Below are positions 24,818-32,798 of a stretch of DNA of 64,000 bases, in pieces. The translations under genes and the position numbers were made by a program. The notes under the pieces are model-generated. The model was not told the origin of the DNA. It did not search any database and saw only the letters and a list, made by a program, of their open reading frames with translations. The DNA comes from JBDHAC01 sp039588215. Its GTDB lineage: Bacteria > Gemmatimonadota > Gemmatimonadetes > Palauibacterales > Palauibacteraceae. The DNA lies in the NCBI GenBank assembly GCA_039588215.1, contig JBDHAD010000039.1, positions 1-64,000 of the forward strand. Direction: 5' to 3'. The number at the start of each line of letters is the position of its first letter. Position 1 is the first letter of the stretch.

Positions 24818-26341
24818 GTGAGCGGGTACAGCGGTGCGCTCCGGCGACTCGACCGGGACCTCGGGGACCTCCTGGAGCACCACGATCAGGCGCGGGATCT
24901 CCGCGAGTTCGAGCGGTGGCACGATGACCCCGTGGGCTTCGTCCGGGACGTGCTCGGCGGTGTGCCCTGGAGTCGGCAAGAGGAGATCGCGGAGGCGATC
25001 AGATCGAACCCTCTGGTGGCTGTTCGCTCGTGCAACGCATCGGGAAAAGACTGGATTGCCGCGCACCTGGCCCTGTGGTGGGTCTACGCCCGGCGGGGCC
25101 TCGTTCTCCTCACGGGTCCTACGGAGCGCCAGGTCCGGGAGGTGTGCATGGGCGAGGTAGCCCGCGCTTTCCACCGGGCGAAGGATCTCCCTGGCGAACT
25201 GTTCCAGCTTGCTCTCCGGCTCGGCCAGGGCGAACAGGCGGGGATCCTGGCCTTCACGTCTACTGAGGCGAGCCGACTCACAGGCTTCCATGCCCCTCGG
25301 GTGTTCGCTGTCCTGACGGAGGCGCAGGGCTGCCAGGACTTCGCCTGGGAGAGTGTCCTGGCGTGCGCCACGGGATCGGAGGATCGGGTCCTCGCGGTGG
25401 GAAACCCGCTCTCCCCGTCCGGGCGGTTCTATCAAGTCTCGCGGCCCCGTAGCAGCTGGGCTGCCATCCAGATCAGCGCCGAGGAGCACCCAAACCTCCA
25501 AGAGGGCCGCGTGGTGATCCCTGGCGGTCCCACACCGGAGTTCGCTGCGCGCATCGCAACCGAGTACGGGCGCGGGTCCGGGATCTACCGGGCTCGGGTC
25601 CAGGGCGAGTTCCCCGACCAGGGGGATGAAGGGCTGTTCCGGCGCTCGTGGATCGAATCGGCGGCCAAGCGATGGGAGGAGTGGCGGTACACGTTCGCGG
25701 AGGAAGTGCCCGTCGTCGGTGTGGACCCCGCACGGTTCGGCCCGGACCTCACGGTGGCAGCCATCCGTCGCGGTCCCGTCGTTGAGGAGCTTCTGGCCTG
25801 GAGCCAGTCGGATCTCATGGAAACCGTTGAGAAGCTGCGGGAGCTGCTCGAAAGGGCCGGGGTGACACCTGGGGAGTGCTGGACGGGGGACACGCTGCCG
25901 GTCTCTTGGGGGAAAGGTGATCGCCTGTTCGGACCCCGACCCCTCGCTCGCCCGCTCGCTCGCGGGACCGTGATCGTAGACGAGGTAGGGCTGGGGAGCG
26001 GGGTCCTCGACCGCTTGAAGGAGCTAGGCTTTCATGCGTTCGGCTTCAACGGCGGTTCCAGCTCCGCAGATTCGGAACGGTTCGCGAACCTCAGAGCCGA
26101 GAGCTACTGGATGCTCGCCAGGCGGTTGGAGGCCGGGGAAGTGGCACTGCCTCCCGACGAACCCCTCACCGACGAGCTGCTGGCCGTCCGGTGGCGCCCT
26201 ACGCCCGAGGGGAAGATCCGCATCGAAGCCAAGGACGATCTGAGGGGCCGCCTCGGACGCTCACCCGATCGGGCCGACGCCGTGGCGATGGCTCTCTGGG
26301 AGTCAGCTGCTCGGGAGGTTGCTCCGCCCCTGGTCTGGTAG
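24818..26341 (+). CDS. Phage terminase large subunit (TerL)
   Basis: 507 residues with both motor domains. The N-terminal ATPase has the Walker A-like VRSCNASGKDWIAA (about residues 68-81), a Walker B-like VFAVLTEAQG, and the coupling motif LAVGNPLSPSGRFYQ. The C-terminal RNase H-type nuclease has its acidic residues in VGVDPARFG, IVDEVGLGSGVLDRL and SPDRADAVAMALWE. The length is normal and no frameshift is seen, so the packaging motor seems intact. The GTG at 24818 follows GGGGGAGG; the overlapping ATG at 24816 is followed at once by a stop. No portal or capsid gene follows, which is unusual for this family. Confidence 0.9.
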   Translation: MSGYSGALRRLDRDLGDLLEHHDQARDLREFERWHDDPVGFVRDVLGGVPWSRQEEIAEAIRSNPLVAVRSCNASGKDWIAAHLALWWVYARRGLVLLTGPTERQVREVCMGEVARAFHRAKDLPGELFQLALRLGQGEQAGILAFTSTEASRLTGFHAPRVFAVLTEAQGCQDFAWESVLACATGSEDRVLAVGNPLSPSGRFYQVSRPRSSWAAIQISAEEHPNLQEGRVVIPGGPTPEFAARIATEYGRGSGIYRARVQGEFPDQGDEGLFRRSWIESAAKRWEEWRYTFAEEVPVVGVDPARFGPDLTVAAIRRGPVVEELLAWSQSDLMETVEKLRELLERAGVTPGECWTGDTLPVSWGKGDRLFGPRPLARPLARGTVIVDEVGLGSGVLDRLKELGFHAFGFNGGSSSADSERFANLRAESYWMLARRLEAGEVALPPDEPLTDELLAVRWRPTPEGKIRIEAKDDLRGRLGRSPDRADAVAMALWESAAREVAPPLVW

Positions 26342-26381
26342 GGGGGCTTCTCCCAATGCAAGCGCGCCCGGACCGCTCCTC

Positions 26382-26403
26382 ACCCCGCTCCGCCACGATC
26401 TCC
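26382..26403. repeat. Short partial copy of repeat family R1
   Basis: This 22-base stretch containing GCTCCGCCACGATCTCC matches the last bases of both full R1 copies. As with copy B, it lies just beyond the 3' end of a minus-strand cargo gene. Confidence 0.5.
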
Positions 26404-26446
26404 TCCGGCCTGGGCTGGGCTGCCTGGGCACACTCGCCAGCGGACC

Positions 26447-27175
26447 TCACTGGACGATCAGCGTGGCTGTGGTTGACCGCACGAGCGACCCGGAGGTTGC
26501 CGTGATCGTGAAGGTGAACGTTCCGGTGGGCGTACCCGGCGATGGCGGCTCCGTGACACCACCGTCACCACACGCACCGTAGGCCGTCATGCTTGCCAGT
26601 ACGATCACGACCGTCAGGAGCAAGCCATGCCAACTTCTGTTCCTTCTCTTCGCCGCCCGTCCTCCGAGAACGACAACGATGAGTCCCAGCCCGGGCAACC
26701 CAAGCCACAGCATCCGTTGCCACAGAGCGTACACGGGTGCGTGATCGCCCTGGTGGGCGGGCGGTGTCAAGGAAGCCGTGGGTGCCCTCGTAGCGACGGT
26801 CAGCGTCGAGGTCGCGTCGCTCAGCCCCAGCGTGAGGGTGCTCGGGGAGAAGGAGTCGGTAGTGAAAGCGGGCAGGTCAGAGCAGGTGAACGACACCGGA
26901 TCTTCCGGGGAGGCGCCCAGCGGGCTGATCGTGACCGTGTAGGTGGCTGAGCCGCCTTGTGTGACCGTCACACTGCTGGGCGATGCGGCCACGGTGTAGT
27001 CGGGTAACACGACGCAGTTGGAGAACTCCGACGTGTTGTTATCCGGATCGGTCGCCGTCGCTGTCATGTACGGATCAACGGCTGCTATGGCGGTGGTTAC
27101 GGTGAAGTTGGCATCACCATTGGCGTCGGTCGTCACGCTCGCGCTACCGAGGAAGCTCTCACCCTCCCCATAGCC
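26447..27175 (-). pseudogene. 5'-truncated beta-helix/surface protein remnant
   Basis: About 243 codons remain. The N-terminal part (GYGEGESFLGSASVTTDANGDANFTV and TATATDPDNNTSEFSNC) matches the region that follows long parallel beta-helix repeats in secreted proteins of Gemmatimonadota and related phyla. A BACON/Ig-like segment (VAASPSSVTVTQGGSATYTVTISP), a transmembrane helix with a KRRNRSW patch, and a second exported-type tail follow. The reading frame continues upstream straight into repeat R1-A at 27176 with no start codon context, and the helix repeats and signal peptide are missing. The gene therefore appears cut at the repeat boundary. Internal GTG 27136 is unlikely to be a natural start. 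Confidence 0.6.
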
Positions 27176-27289
27176 GGCCGAACGACTTTCGGGGTATCTT
27201 CGGGTGTCCGGAGCCTAGAAAACCGGCCTGCGGGCCGCTCAGGCGGTCAGAACGGGATTCTGGCTCGCTCCAGCTCCGCCACGATCTCC
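27176..27289. repeat. Repeat R1, copy A (114 bp)
   Basis: It aligns with 28348-28462 at roughly nine bases in ten. It sits at the truncation point of the beta-helix remnant and about 150 bases upstream of the DUF6090-like gene. The shared core includes TTTCGGGGTATCTTCGGGTG and CTGCGGGCCGCTCAGG. Confidence 0.75.
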
Positions 27290-27436
27290 TTCGCGCGGGG
27301 GAGGGCCCGTCTTGACCGACTCCGCGGATCCTCCGCACGTTGCTTCCTATTCCCCATTCGGCTGCGGGACGCCCGCAGTGTCCAGGTACGCCCTCGCAGC
27401 CTTTCAGGAGTTAGGTAGCCACGCGGACAGAGGCCA

Positions 27437-28195
27437 ATGGATAAGACCAGATCGTATCGACGATACCTGGTCGAGAGTGCGGCGATTGTGATCAGTATTC
27501 TGATCGCATTTAGCATCGACGCTTCCTGGGATCAGTGGCAGGAGGGGCGCGAGGAGCAGCAGATACTTCGCTCGTTGCACGCTGAGCTGCTGTCGAACCA
27601 GATGCGCCTGGCTGAGCAAACTCGATTTCACGAGGACGTTCGACTCGCCATTCGCCTTCTGTTGACCGAGGCGGCCTCTCCCACCCCCACATTGAGCGTC
27701 GATTCGCTTGACGCCCTAATCGGGAAGGCCAGCTGGTTTAACCCCGGGAGCACGTTCGAAATGTCCGCTTACGACGCGGTCGTCCTGGGGGGAAGCCTCA
27801 CCGTCATCGACAACCGATCTTTACGCCAGAGGATTACGGCGTGGAGCAGGGAGGTCGCCAGAGTCACGCGAACCGAGGCACAGGACTACGACACGTTCTC
27901 CAACGTTTGGATGCCGTTCCTTAGAGACAATGCCTACCTGCCGCAGATCCACAACGCGATCACAGTACAACCGGGAAGTGGTGACGAGAACTACATTGGT
28001 GACGAGAACTACATTCCGGACGTACCGTTGACCCGTCATGCGACACGCCACACCGAGCTCCTCCATGATCGCCGGTTTCAGAATGTGCTGTTGCACCGGC
28101 TCTGGGTTCAAGGTGACATCCTGCACGAGTACGAGGAGCTTACGCCGAACCTCTCGTCGCTGGTCGAGTTGCTGGCCAGCGCGATTCGTGATTAA
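27437..28195 (+). CDS. DUF6090-like single-pass membrane protein
   Basis: 252 residues. After MDKTRSYRRYLVES comes one transmembrane helix (AAIVISILIAFSIDASWDQW, about residues 15-34) and then a charged helix EEQQILRSLHAELLSNQMRL. This start is characteristic of DUF6090-type proteins, whose function is unknown. An exact 18-base tandem duplication gives GDENYIGDENYI near residue 185. The gene is the only plus-strand cargo gene, and it lies between R1 copy A and the first R2 copy. Its codon use and GC appear slightly lower than the chromosomal genes. Family assignment is from memory of the N-terminal pattern. Confidence 0.6.
   Translation: MDKTRSYRRYLVESAAIVISILIAFSIDASWDQWQEGREEQQILRSLHAELLSNQMRLAEQTRFHEDVRLAIRLLLTEAASPTPTLSVDSLDALIGKASWFNPGSTFEMSAYDAVVLGGSLTVIDNRSLRQRITAWSREVARVTRTEAQDYDTFSNVWMPFLRDNAYLPQIHNAITVQPGSGDENYIGDENYIPDVPLTRHATRHTELLHDRRFQNVLLHRLWVQGDILHEYEELTPNLSSLVELLASAIRD
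27980..28015 (+). repeat. Exact 18-bp tandem duplication in the DUF6090-like gene
   Basis: GGTGACGAGAACTACATT occurs twice back to back and in frame, adding six residues (GDENYI). This is a recent replication-slippage product or an assembly artefact. Confidence 0.85.
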
Positions 28196-28281
28196 TGCGG
28201 CTACCTAACACCATTAAGAAGGACTAGGTCAAGGGTGCACAGGCAATCACCGCGACGGGCAGCGCCCGTGTTCTGGCACCT

Positions 28282-28312
28282 CAGCCGTCTCGTGCGTCCC
28301 AGACCCAACCGG
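28282..28312. repeat. Repeat R2, copy 1
   Basis: A 31-base copy with core GCCGTCTCGTGCGTCCCAGA, shared with 31387-31422 and 32703-32738 in the same orientation. It lies 86 bases after the DUF6090-like gene and just before R1 copy B. Confidence 0.75.
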
Positions 28313-28347
28313 TAGGGGAAAGACGACGCACTCACGCGCCCGTGGAC

Positions 28348-28462
28348 GGCCGAGCGACTTTCGGGGTATCTTCGGGTGTCCGGCGCCGAGAAAACCCGGC
28401 CTGCGGGCCGCTCAGGCCGTCAAGAAGGGATTCTGGCTCACCCCCGCTCCGCCACGATCTCC
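28348..28462. repeat. Repeat R1, copy B (115 bp)
   Basis: Direct repeat of 27176-27289. It ends 16 bases before the stop of the sulfatase-like gene on the minus strand. Confidence 0.75.
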
Positions 28463-28478
28463 CCAGCCGCCGCGACCC

Positions 28479-30947
28479 TCACCGGATGTAGCCCAGTCTC
28501 CGCAGTTGTTCGAGCTGTTCGGGCCGCAGCTCTACCGACTGACCTCCGCCCAAAATGAGCGCCCGCAGCGCCGCGTTGGCCTCGACCTGTGCCTCGAGGA
28601 GCTTTGTGTACCGCTCTACCAGATCCGGTCGATTTTCGTTGATCGGGCGCTCCAGCAGTGGGTCGTCCCAGAGATCGTAGACCAGCAGGCGCTCACGAGG
28701 CGGGGTCCGGCTCTTCCTGTACCCGGACTCTGTGCATCTAAACAGCGCGTCGCCGCCCCCCACGGCGATAACTTCGACCTGGGGATCGTCGGGTCGGACG
28801 CACAGCGAGGCACCCCAGCGGCCGTCGATCACCTCCATGTTTCCCACCAGCTCCCCTGAGATCACATCGATCAAGAGCATCTCCACGAACACGGGGCCGT
28901 GCTCCCACTCTTCCTCCGTGACCTGCCCCAGCAGCAGGGGCGCGAGCGAGTGGCCCTGCCGTACCTCGGGCTGGGGAAGTCCCGTCAGGTCCAGCAGCGT
29001 CGGGAGCACGTCGATCATCGACACGGGCGTGCGGATTCTCCGCCCTCCCTCGATGTGGCCGGGCCAGACGAACAGGAGTGGCACGCGAGTAGCGAATGGG
29101 TGGATGTGAGGGGCGTCTCTCGCGTGACCGGGCATGCTCCGGCCACTCCCGGCAGGATACCCGTGATCGGACGCGATCACGAGGATCGTGTTCTCCCACC
29201 GACCCTCCGCCTTGAGCCGCGCCACGAACCGCTCCAGGTGGTGGTCCTGGTGTGCCATCCCCTCATCGTAGAGGGCCTGCTGCAAGAGGGCGTGCCGCTC
29301 CACCAAGACGGTGTCCTCCCAGTCCATGGCCTCGTCCAACTCGATGTACTGGGCCCTTCGTTCCGGCGTGATGAAGAGCCCGGAGAACGGGGCCATCGGC
29401 CGAAAGGGCCGGTGCACATCGGTCGTCTGGAAGTGCGCCCAGTAGGGGGTGCCCGGATACGCCTCCCGCCAATCCCAGAAGGCGCGGTGCAGGTGCTGGG
29501 AGGAAACGGTGGGCACGGGCGGATCGAGCACACGGACCAGGTCAACTCCGCGCTCCAGGCCCGACGCGGTCGCGGCGAAGGGGTTCGAGACGAACACGCC
29601 GGTCTGGTAGCCGACTCTGCCGAAGTGCTCGGTCATCGTCGTCACGCCGTCGGGGATCTTGTCGGATATCGAGCGGAAGCGGTCGATCGCACTGTACAGC
29701 AGGGAGGTCATGAAGGAAGACGTGGACAGCGGCGTCGAAGTGGCGTTGCTGTACGCGCTCTCGAACACCACGGCATCCTCGGCGAGACGCTCGAGAAAGG
29801 GCGTGGTCCGCCGATTGTACCCGTACAGGCTCATCCAGTCGGCACCGGCGCCATCGATGACGTAGAAGATCACGTCGGGATTGCCAGAAGTCCGTGAGCC
29901 CGACACCGTCGGGGCTCCCCAGAACCCCACGGCACCGGGATCCTCGGCTTCGATCTCAAGGCCCAGGGTTACCTCCCGACCCGCGTACGCCGACAGATGC
30001 GCCGTGTGTTGGACCCAAGAGCTCGGATCCGTTAGCACCTCCTCCAGCAGCCTCTCGGCAGCACCGCCCGACGACGCCACGTCCACCCGGAACGTGACGG
30101 GCTGGTCTTCGCGATGAACCCCGAGTGCAACATCGAGGCGAGGCGCTTCGGGCAGCGCGATCCTATACTCCAGGCGTCCGGGCGCATGCCCCAGGATCGC
30201 ACGCTGGAGCCGATCGCCCAGTCCGACGGTCGCGACCCCCGAGGGAACATCGGCATACACGGCGGCTTTCGGTACGACGGTGATCGAGAGTAGCTCGATG
30301 GCCGCCTCCTCCGCTTCCCTGGTGCCGGTGAACCAAACGCCGAGATGCGTCAGGGGCCCCTCTAACTCCTCGGGAGCTATCCAGTCTTCGATCCAGTCGA
30401 GTCGGTAGGACTGGACGACGCCGTCCGTGATCACAGGCACGCCCAAACCGCTGACAACGAAGGGTATGTCGTAGTAGTAGTGTGGATTCTTTGGATCGTG
30501 GTTGAAGGCCACCCCGATGTCCCACACCGGTCCGCGGGCGCGGGCTCGAACCTCGACGTATGCCCAGTCCTGGAGGGCCAACCCCGGCGGCAGCTCCACG
30601 TAGACGGCGCCGACCGGACTCTCCGTGCTGGGCCAGGTGCTCTGCCTGACGGCGCGGACACGCAGGGCGTCCCCACTGTAGGAGGTTTCGACACTGCCTC
30701 GTCTCTCCAGCGTGCTTGTCGGCCTCCAGCCCGGCTGGGGCTCATCGAATCGCCATTCGATCAGCTCCGGCGGGTCCCGAGGCAGCTCGAGGCCAGACGC
30801 GGTGGCAGCCTCGAGATGATCCTCCAGGTGGAGCGGCATCTCGACCGTGAGGACGGGAGCGCCGGACGGTGCGCCCGAGCAGTTGACGAGTGAGAGGCTC
30901 AGTAGGGTGGCGGGGAGGATCCGAATAACGACGCAACCGAGGCTCAT
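28479..30947 (-). CDS. Sulfatase-like lipoprotein (alkaline phosphatase superfamily)
   Basis: 822 residues. MSLGCVVIRILPATLLSLSLVNC is a lipoprotein signal (lipobox LVNC). Residues to about 340 form beta-rich, carbohydrate-binding-like modules. From NPDVIFYVIDGAGADWMSLYGYNRRTTPFLERLA onward it is a sulfatase-type hydrolase, with IVIASDHGYPAGSGR and SMIDVLPTLLDLTGLP. The expected nucleophile region reads NATSTPLSTSSFMTSL, which lacks the Arg of the formylglycine signature (C/S-x-P-x-R). It may therefore act without formylglycine, for example as a phospho-transfer enzyme with Ser/Thr. AGGAGG nine bases ahead supports ATG 30947. It is cargo in the mobile element. Confidence 0.75.
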   Translation of the reverse strand: MSLGCVVIRILPATLLSLSLVNCSGAPSGAPVLTVEMPLHLEDHLEAATASGLELPRDPPELIEWRFDEPQPGWRPTSTLERRGSVETSYSGDALRVRAVRQSTWPSTESPVGAVYVELPPGLALQDWAYVEVRARARGPVWDIGVAFNHDPKNPHYYYDIPFVVSGLGVPVITDGVVQSYRLDWIEDWIAPEELEGPLTHLGVWFTGTREAEEAAIELLSITVVPKAAVYADVPSGVATVGLGDRLQRAILGHAPGRLEYRIALPEAPRLDVALGVHREDQPVTFRVDVASSGGAAERLLEEVLTDPSSWVQHTAHLSAYAGREVTLGLEIEAEDPGAVGFWGAPTVSGSRTSGNPDVIFYVIDGAGADWMSLYGYNRRTTPFLERLAEDAVVFESAYSNATSTPLSTSSFMTSLLYSAIDRFRSISDKIPDGVTTMTEHFGRVGYQTGVFVSNPFAATASGLERGVDLVRVLDPPVPTVSSQHLHRAFWDWREAYPGTPYWAHFQTTDVHRPFRPMAPFSGLFITPERRAQYIELDEAMDWEDTVLVERHALLQQALYDEGMAHQDHHLERFVARLKAEGRWENTILVIASDHGYPAGSGRSMPGHARDAPHIHPFATRVPLLFVWPGHIEGGRRIRTPVSMIDVLPTLLDLTGLPQPEVRQGHSLAPLLLGQVTEEEWEHGPVFVEMLLIDVISGELVGNMEVIDGRWGASLCVRPDDPQVEVIAVGGGDALFRCTESGYRKSRTPPRERLLVYDLWDDPLLERPINENRPDLVERYTKLLEAQVEANAALRALILGGGQSVELRPEQLEQLRRLGYIR

Positions 30948-31261
30948 CGGGGTGCCTCCTGCAGATACAGCGGCTCCGGGCCCAGCCCGGGCGGGCGAGT
31001 CGCTTGGTACCACCTCGGGCGAAGGGCGTCAGCTCACGCGAAACGGGGAGTTGTAGAACTGATTCTCCGGAAGGTAGATGATCCGTTCGAGAAGGTCGAT
31101 GCTCGTGGACGGGCTCGCGCTCCGCTCGACCAGGCGCTGCGCGAGTTCCTGGGCGGGTTCTACTTCGCTAGATCAGCGTATCAGACCTCTAACGGTACGC
31201 TGGAATAGCGCACGAAGGCGCGTGGTGTATGCTGTTCCAGCGAGATACGCCGGGGTAGCGG

Positions 31262-31304
31262 GCCGATTCTAAGTCCGATGCGTCTACCGTTCTGCCACCC
31301 CGCC
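31262..31304 (-). pseudogene. tRNA-Leu(UAG)-like 5' half, apparently non-functional
   Basis: On the minus strand the sequence runs GGCGGGGTGGCAGAACGG, then TAGACGCATCGGACTTAGAA. It matches the acceptor strand, D-arm and anticodon loop (CTTAGAA) of bacterial tRNA-Leu. The anticodon stem has two mismatches, and no matching T-arm or CCCCGCC acceptor strand follows within 100 bases. It looks like a fragment left by a past recombination in a tRNA gene. Confidence 0.45.
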
Positions 31305-31386
31305 CATCTAACGGACGTGCGATGCTGCTGCGGACGAGGGGGCTGAACGGGCGAGGTGCAGGCAAGAGCGAGCATAGACCCGACAT

Positions 31387-31422
31387 CAGCCGTCTCGTGC
31401 GTCCCAGACCCAGCCGGGGAGG
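31387..31422. repeat. Repeat R2, copy 2
   Basis: A 36-base copy, nearly identical to copy 3 at 32703-32738. It lies between the sulfatase-like gene and the terminator of the Cys/Pro lipoprotein gene. Confidence 0.75.
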
Positions 31423-31442
31423 AAGCTGACCTGATGTGGAAA

Positions 31443-31467
31443 GGGGCGGCCCCGGTGGAGCCGCCCC
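31443..31467 (-). terminator. Rho-independent-type terminator of the Cys/Pro lipoprotein gene
   Basis: GGGGCGGC and GCCGCCCC form a perfect 8-base stem with a 9-base loop. On the minus strand the stem is followed by TTTCC, 37 bases after the lipoprotein stop. The T-tract is short, as is usual in high-GC genomes. Confidence 0.55.
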
Positions 31468-31503
31468 TCCTGCGTTGCCCAGCGGGGTCTGAGGATTGGG
31501 CGC

Positions 31504-32433
31504 TCAGGGCACGTAGCCGTAAAGGGTGAAGACAAGATTGCCGTTGCTGAATAGACCTGGCGCTGGGTAGGTGAGGTTGACCATACGGAAACCTAGAATC
31601 GTATCCGGCCCACCGTCCGTGTTGTCCCAGCCAGAGGGCCCCCCGTTTGTGTTCAGGCCAAGCCAGTATGTGCCAGGTGCAAGGTTGATGGAGAGTCCGC
31701 TGATTTCGTAGTCGAAACCGTCGTAGGCACCGAACGGCCCTGTCGCATTCGGCGCCCGATCAGCGACAATGGTTGAGCTGAACACGGGCGGGTCAGCGTA
31801 GGGTAGTCCTGGGAATATCAGAACTTCGGTGCTGACGTATGTGGATGGGTTAAGGTCGTGCTGCTGCCAGGTGATCTTCGTTATCACCGCATTCTGAGCG
31901 AGTGTGAAGTCCTCGAACAGTTCCTGACCGCTGGCATTGTTCCTGATATTGGACTGCGGCCCCGAGAACGAACCGTTGTCGAAGAAAATCGTGGTGGGGC
32001 TGATGGGCACGCAGGCATCGTCGAACACGTAGCCCGGCATTTCGGGCACCGGCTCTCCGGGTGCAGCGTCCCCGTGTTCAATATGCGCGTCGAAGGCTGG
32101 CGCGCCGATGGTGATCGGGTTGTACGATCCGTCCGTGTTCCGGTGGCAGACTTCGACCTTGGCCTTTCCGCCGCCTCCTCCGGGGCAGTCACCATTTGTG
32201 CAAGGCGGTGGCTCCGGAGGGCAGCCACCATTTGTGCAAGGCGGTGGCTCCGGAGGGCAGCCACCATTTGTGCAAGGCGGTGGCTCTGGCGGGCAGCCAC
32301 CATTTGTGCAGGGGTCTTCATCCGCCGATATGGTGTTTGGCCAGGACTGGTCGTCTACCCCAAGCGTATCGGTCGGAGCTTGCTGACACGCAACTAAGAA
32401 CAGCAGCAGAGAAAGCAGCGTAAGCCGTCTCAT
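31504..32433 (-). CDS. Lipoprotein with tandem CTNGGCPPEPPP repeats
   Basis: 309 residues. MRRLTLLSLLLFLVACQQ is a lipoprotein signal (lipobox LVAC). Residues about 42-90 are four tandem 12-residue repeats of CTNGGCPPEPPP (last copy CTNGDCPGGGGG), each with two cysteines, which could form a rigid disulfide-bonded spacer. A KVEVCHRNTDGSYNPITIG module and an AHIEHGD motif follow, typical of short secreted metal-like modules. The C-terminal 160 residues (from IFFDNGSFSG to LVFTLYGYVP) resemble PEP-CTERM-associated beta-sandwich domains but have no sorting signal. The upstream region carries conserved blocks shared with the lipoprotein gene at 3953-4573. The ribosome binding site is weak. Confidence 0.65.
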   Translation of the reverse strand: MRRLTLLSLLLFLVACQQAPTDTLGVDDQSWPNTISADEDPCTNGGCPPEPPPCTNGGCPPEPPPCTNGGCPPEPPPCTNGDCPGGGGGKAKVEVCHRNTDGSYNPITIGAPAFDAHIEHGDAAPGEPVPEMPGYVFDDACVPISPTTIFFDNGSFSGPQSNIRNNASGQELFEDFTLAQNAVITKITWQQHDLNPSTYVSTEVLIFPGLPYADPPVFSSTIVADRAPNATGPFGAYDGFDYEISGLSINLAPGTYWLGLNTNGGPSGWDNTDGGPDTILGFRMVNLTYPAPGLFSNGNLVFTLYGYVP

Positions 32434-32503
32434 CTTTGCATCTCATTCTACCGATGCAGGTAGCTGCGCCTGCCACGGCGTCCGCCTCGGGGGGAAAGGC
32501 TGG

Positions 32504-32632
32504 GCAGACGCGGAGTCGTGGCGTGCCATCGGCAGCAGCACGTCGCGGCTCAGTGTGGAATAGGACGACGATGATGCGGCTGTCTCCCCGTGCAAGTCGG
32601 GAGAAGGTCTACACGGCGTGTGGGGAAACCCT
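32504..32632 (-). promoter_or_regulatory. Conserved two-block upstream element, copy 2
   Basis: Block A (32504-32551) matches 4645-4692 at 39 of 48 positions and lies 71 bases ahead of the lipoprotein ATG. Block B (32592-32632) begins with 21 bases identical to the chromosomal copy. The element thus recurs upstream of two unrelated lipoprotein genes, one of them cargo. The rest of the 365-base gap contains R2 copy 3 and nothing else recognisable. Confidence 0.55.
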
Positions 32633-32702
32633 CTGAACGGGCGCATCGGCAGGCTGCGCAGCGGGATCTGGCGGTGCGGGGAGGTCCGACTGACGCTGCC
32701 TC

Positions 32703-32738
32703 TAGCCGTCTCGTGCGTCCCAGACCCAGCCGGGGAGG
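32703..32738. repeat. Repeat R2, copy 3
   Basis: A 36-base copy in the same orientation as copies 1 and 2. It lies upstream of the lipoprotein's conserved element and about 60 bases beyond the stop of the HEPN-like gene at 32799. Confidence 0.75.
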
Positions 32739-32798
32739 GCGCGGAAGAAACGGAAGTGGGGCCGGGCCCCTGCTGAGGCTTGGCGGTGAGTAAATCCC

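Larger units (their letters stand above)
30948..31503. other. Non-coding region with tRNA-like fragment, R2 copy and terminator
   Basis: These 556 bases hold no convincing gene. They contain a tRNA-Leu-like 5' half on the minus strand (31262-31304), R2 copy 2 (31387-31422) and a hairpin terminator (31443-31467). The stretch 30950-31200 would contain the sulfatase promoter, but I cannot point to clear boxes. Confidence 0.5.

Noticed and set aside
27176..28462. R1 as integron attC sites
   Set aside because: No paired R/L boxes (GTTRRRY and RYYYAAC) or integron-type integrase; R1 lacks the attC imperfect palindrome.
31205..31304. A functional tRNA-Leu in the element
   Set aside because: No complementary acceptor strand or proper T-loop follows the 5' half, and the anticodon stem has mismatches.
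28282..32738. R2 copies as a CRISPR array
   Set aside because: Only three copies, separated by 3.1 and 1.3 kb with whole genes between them, and no cas genes.
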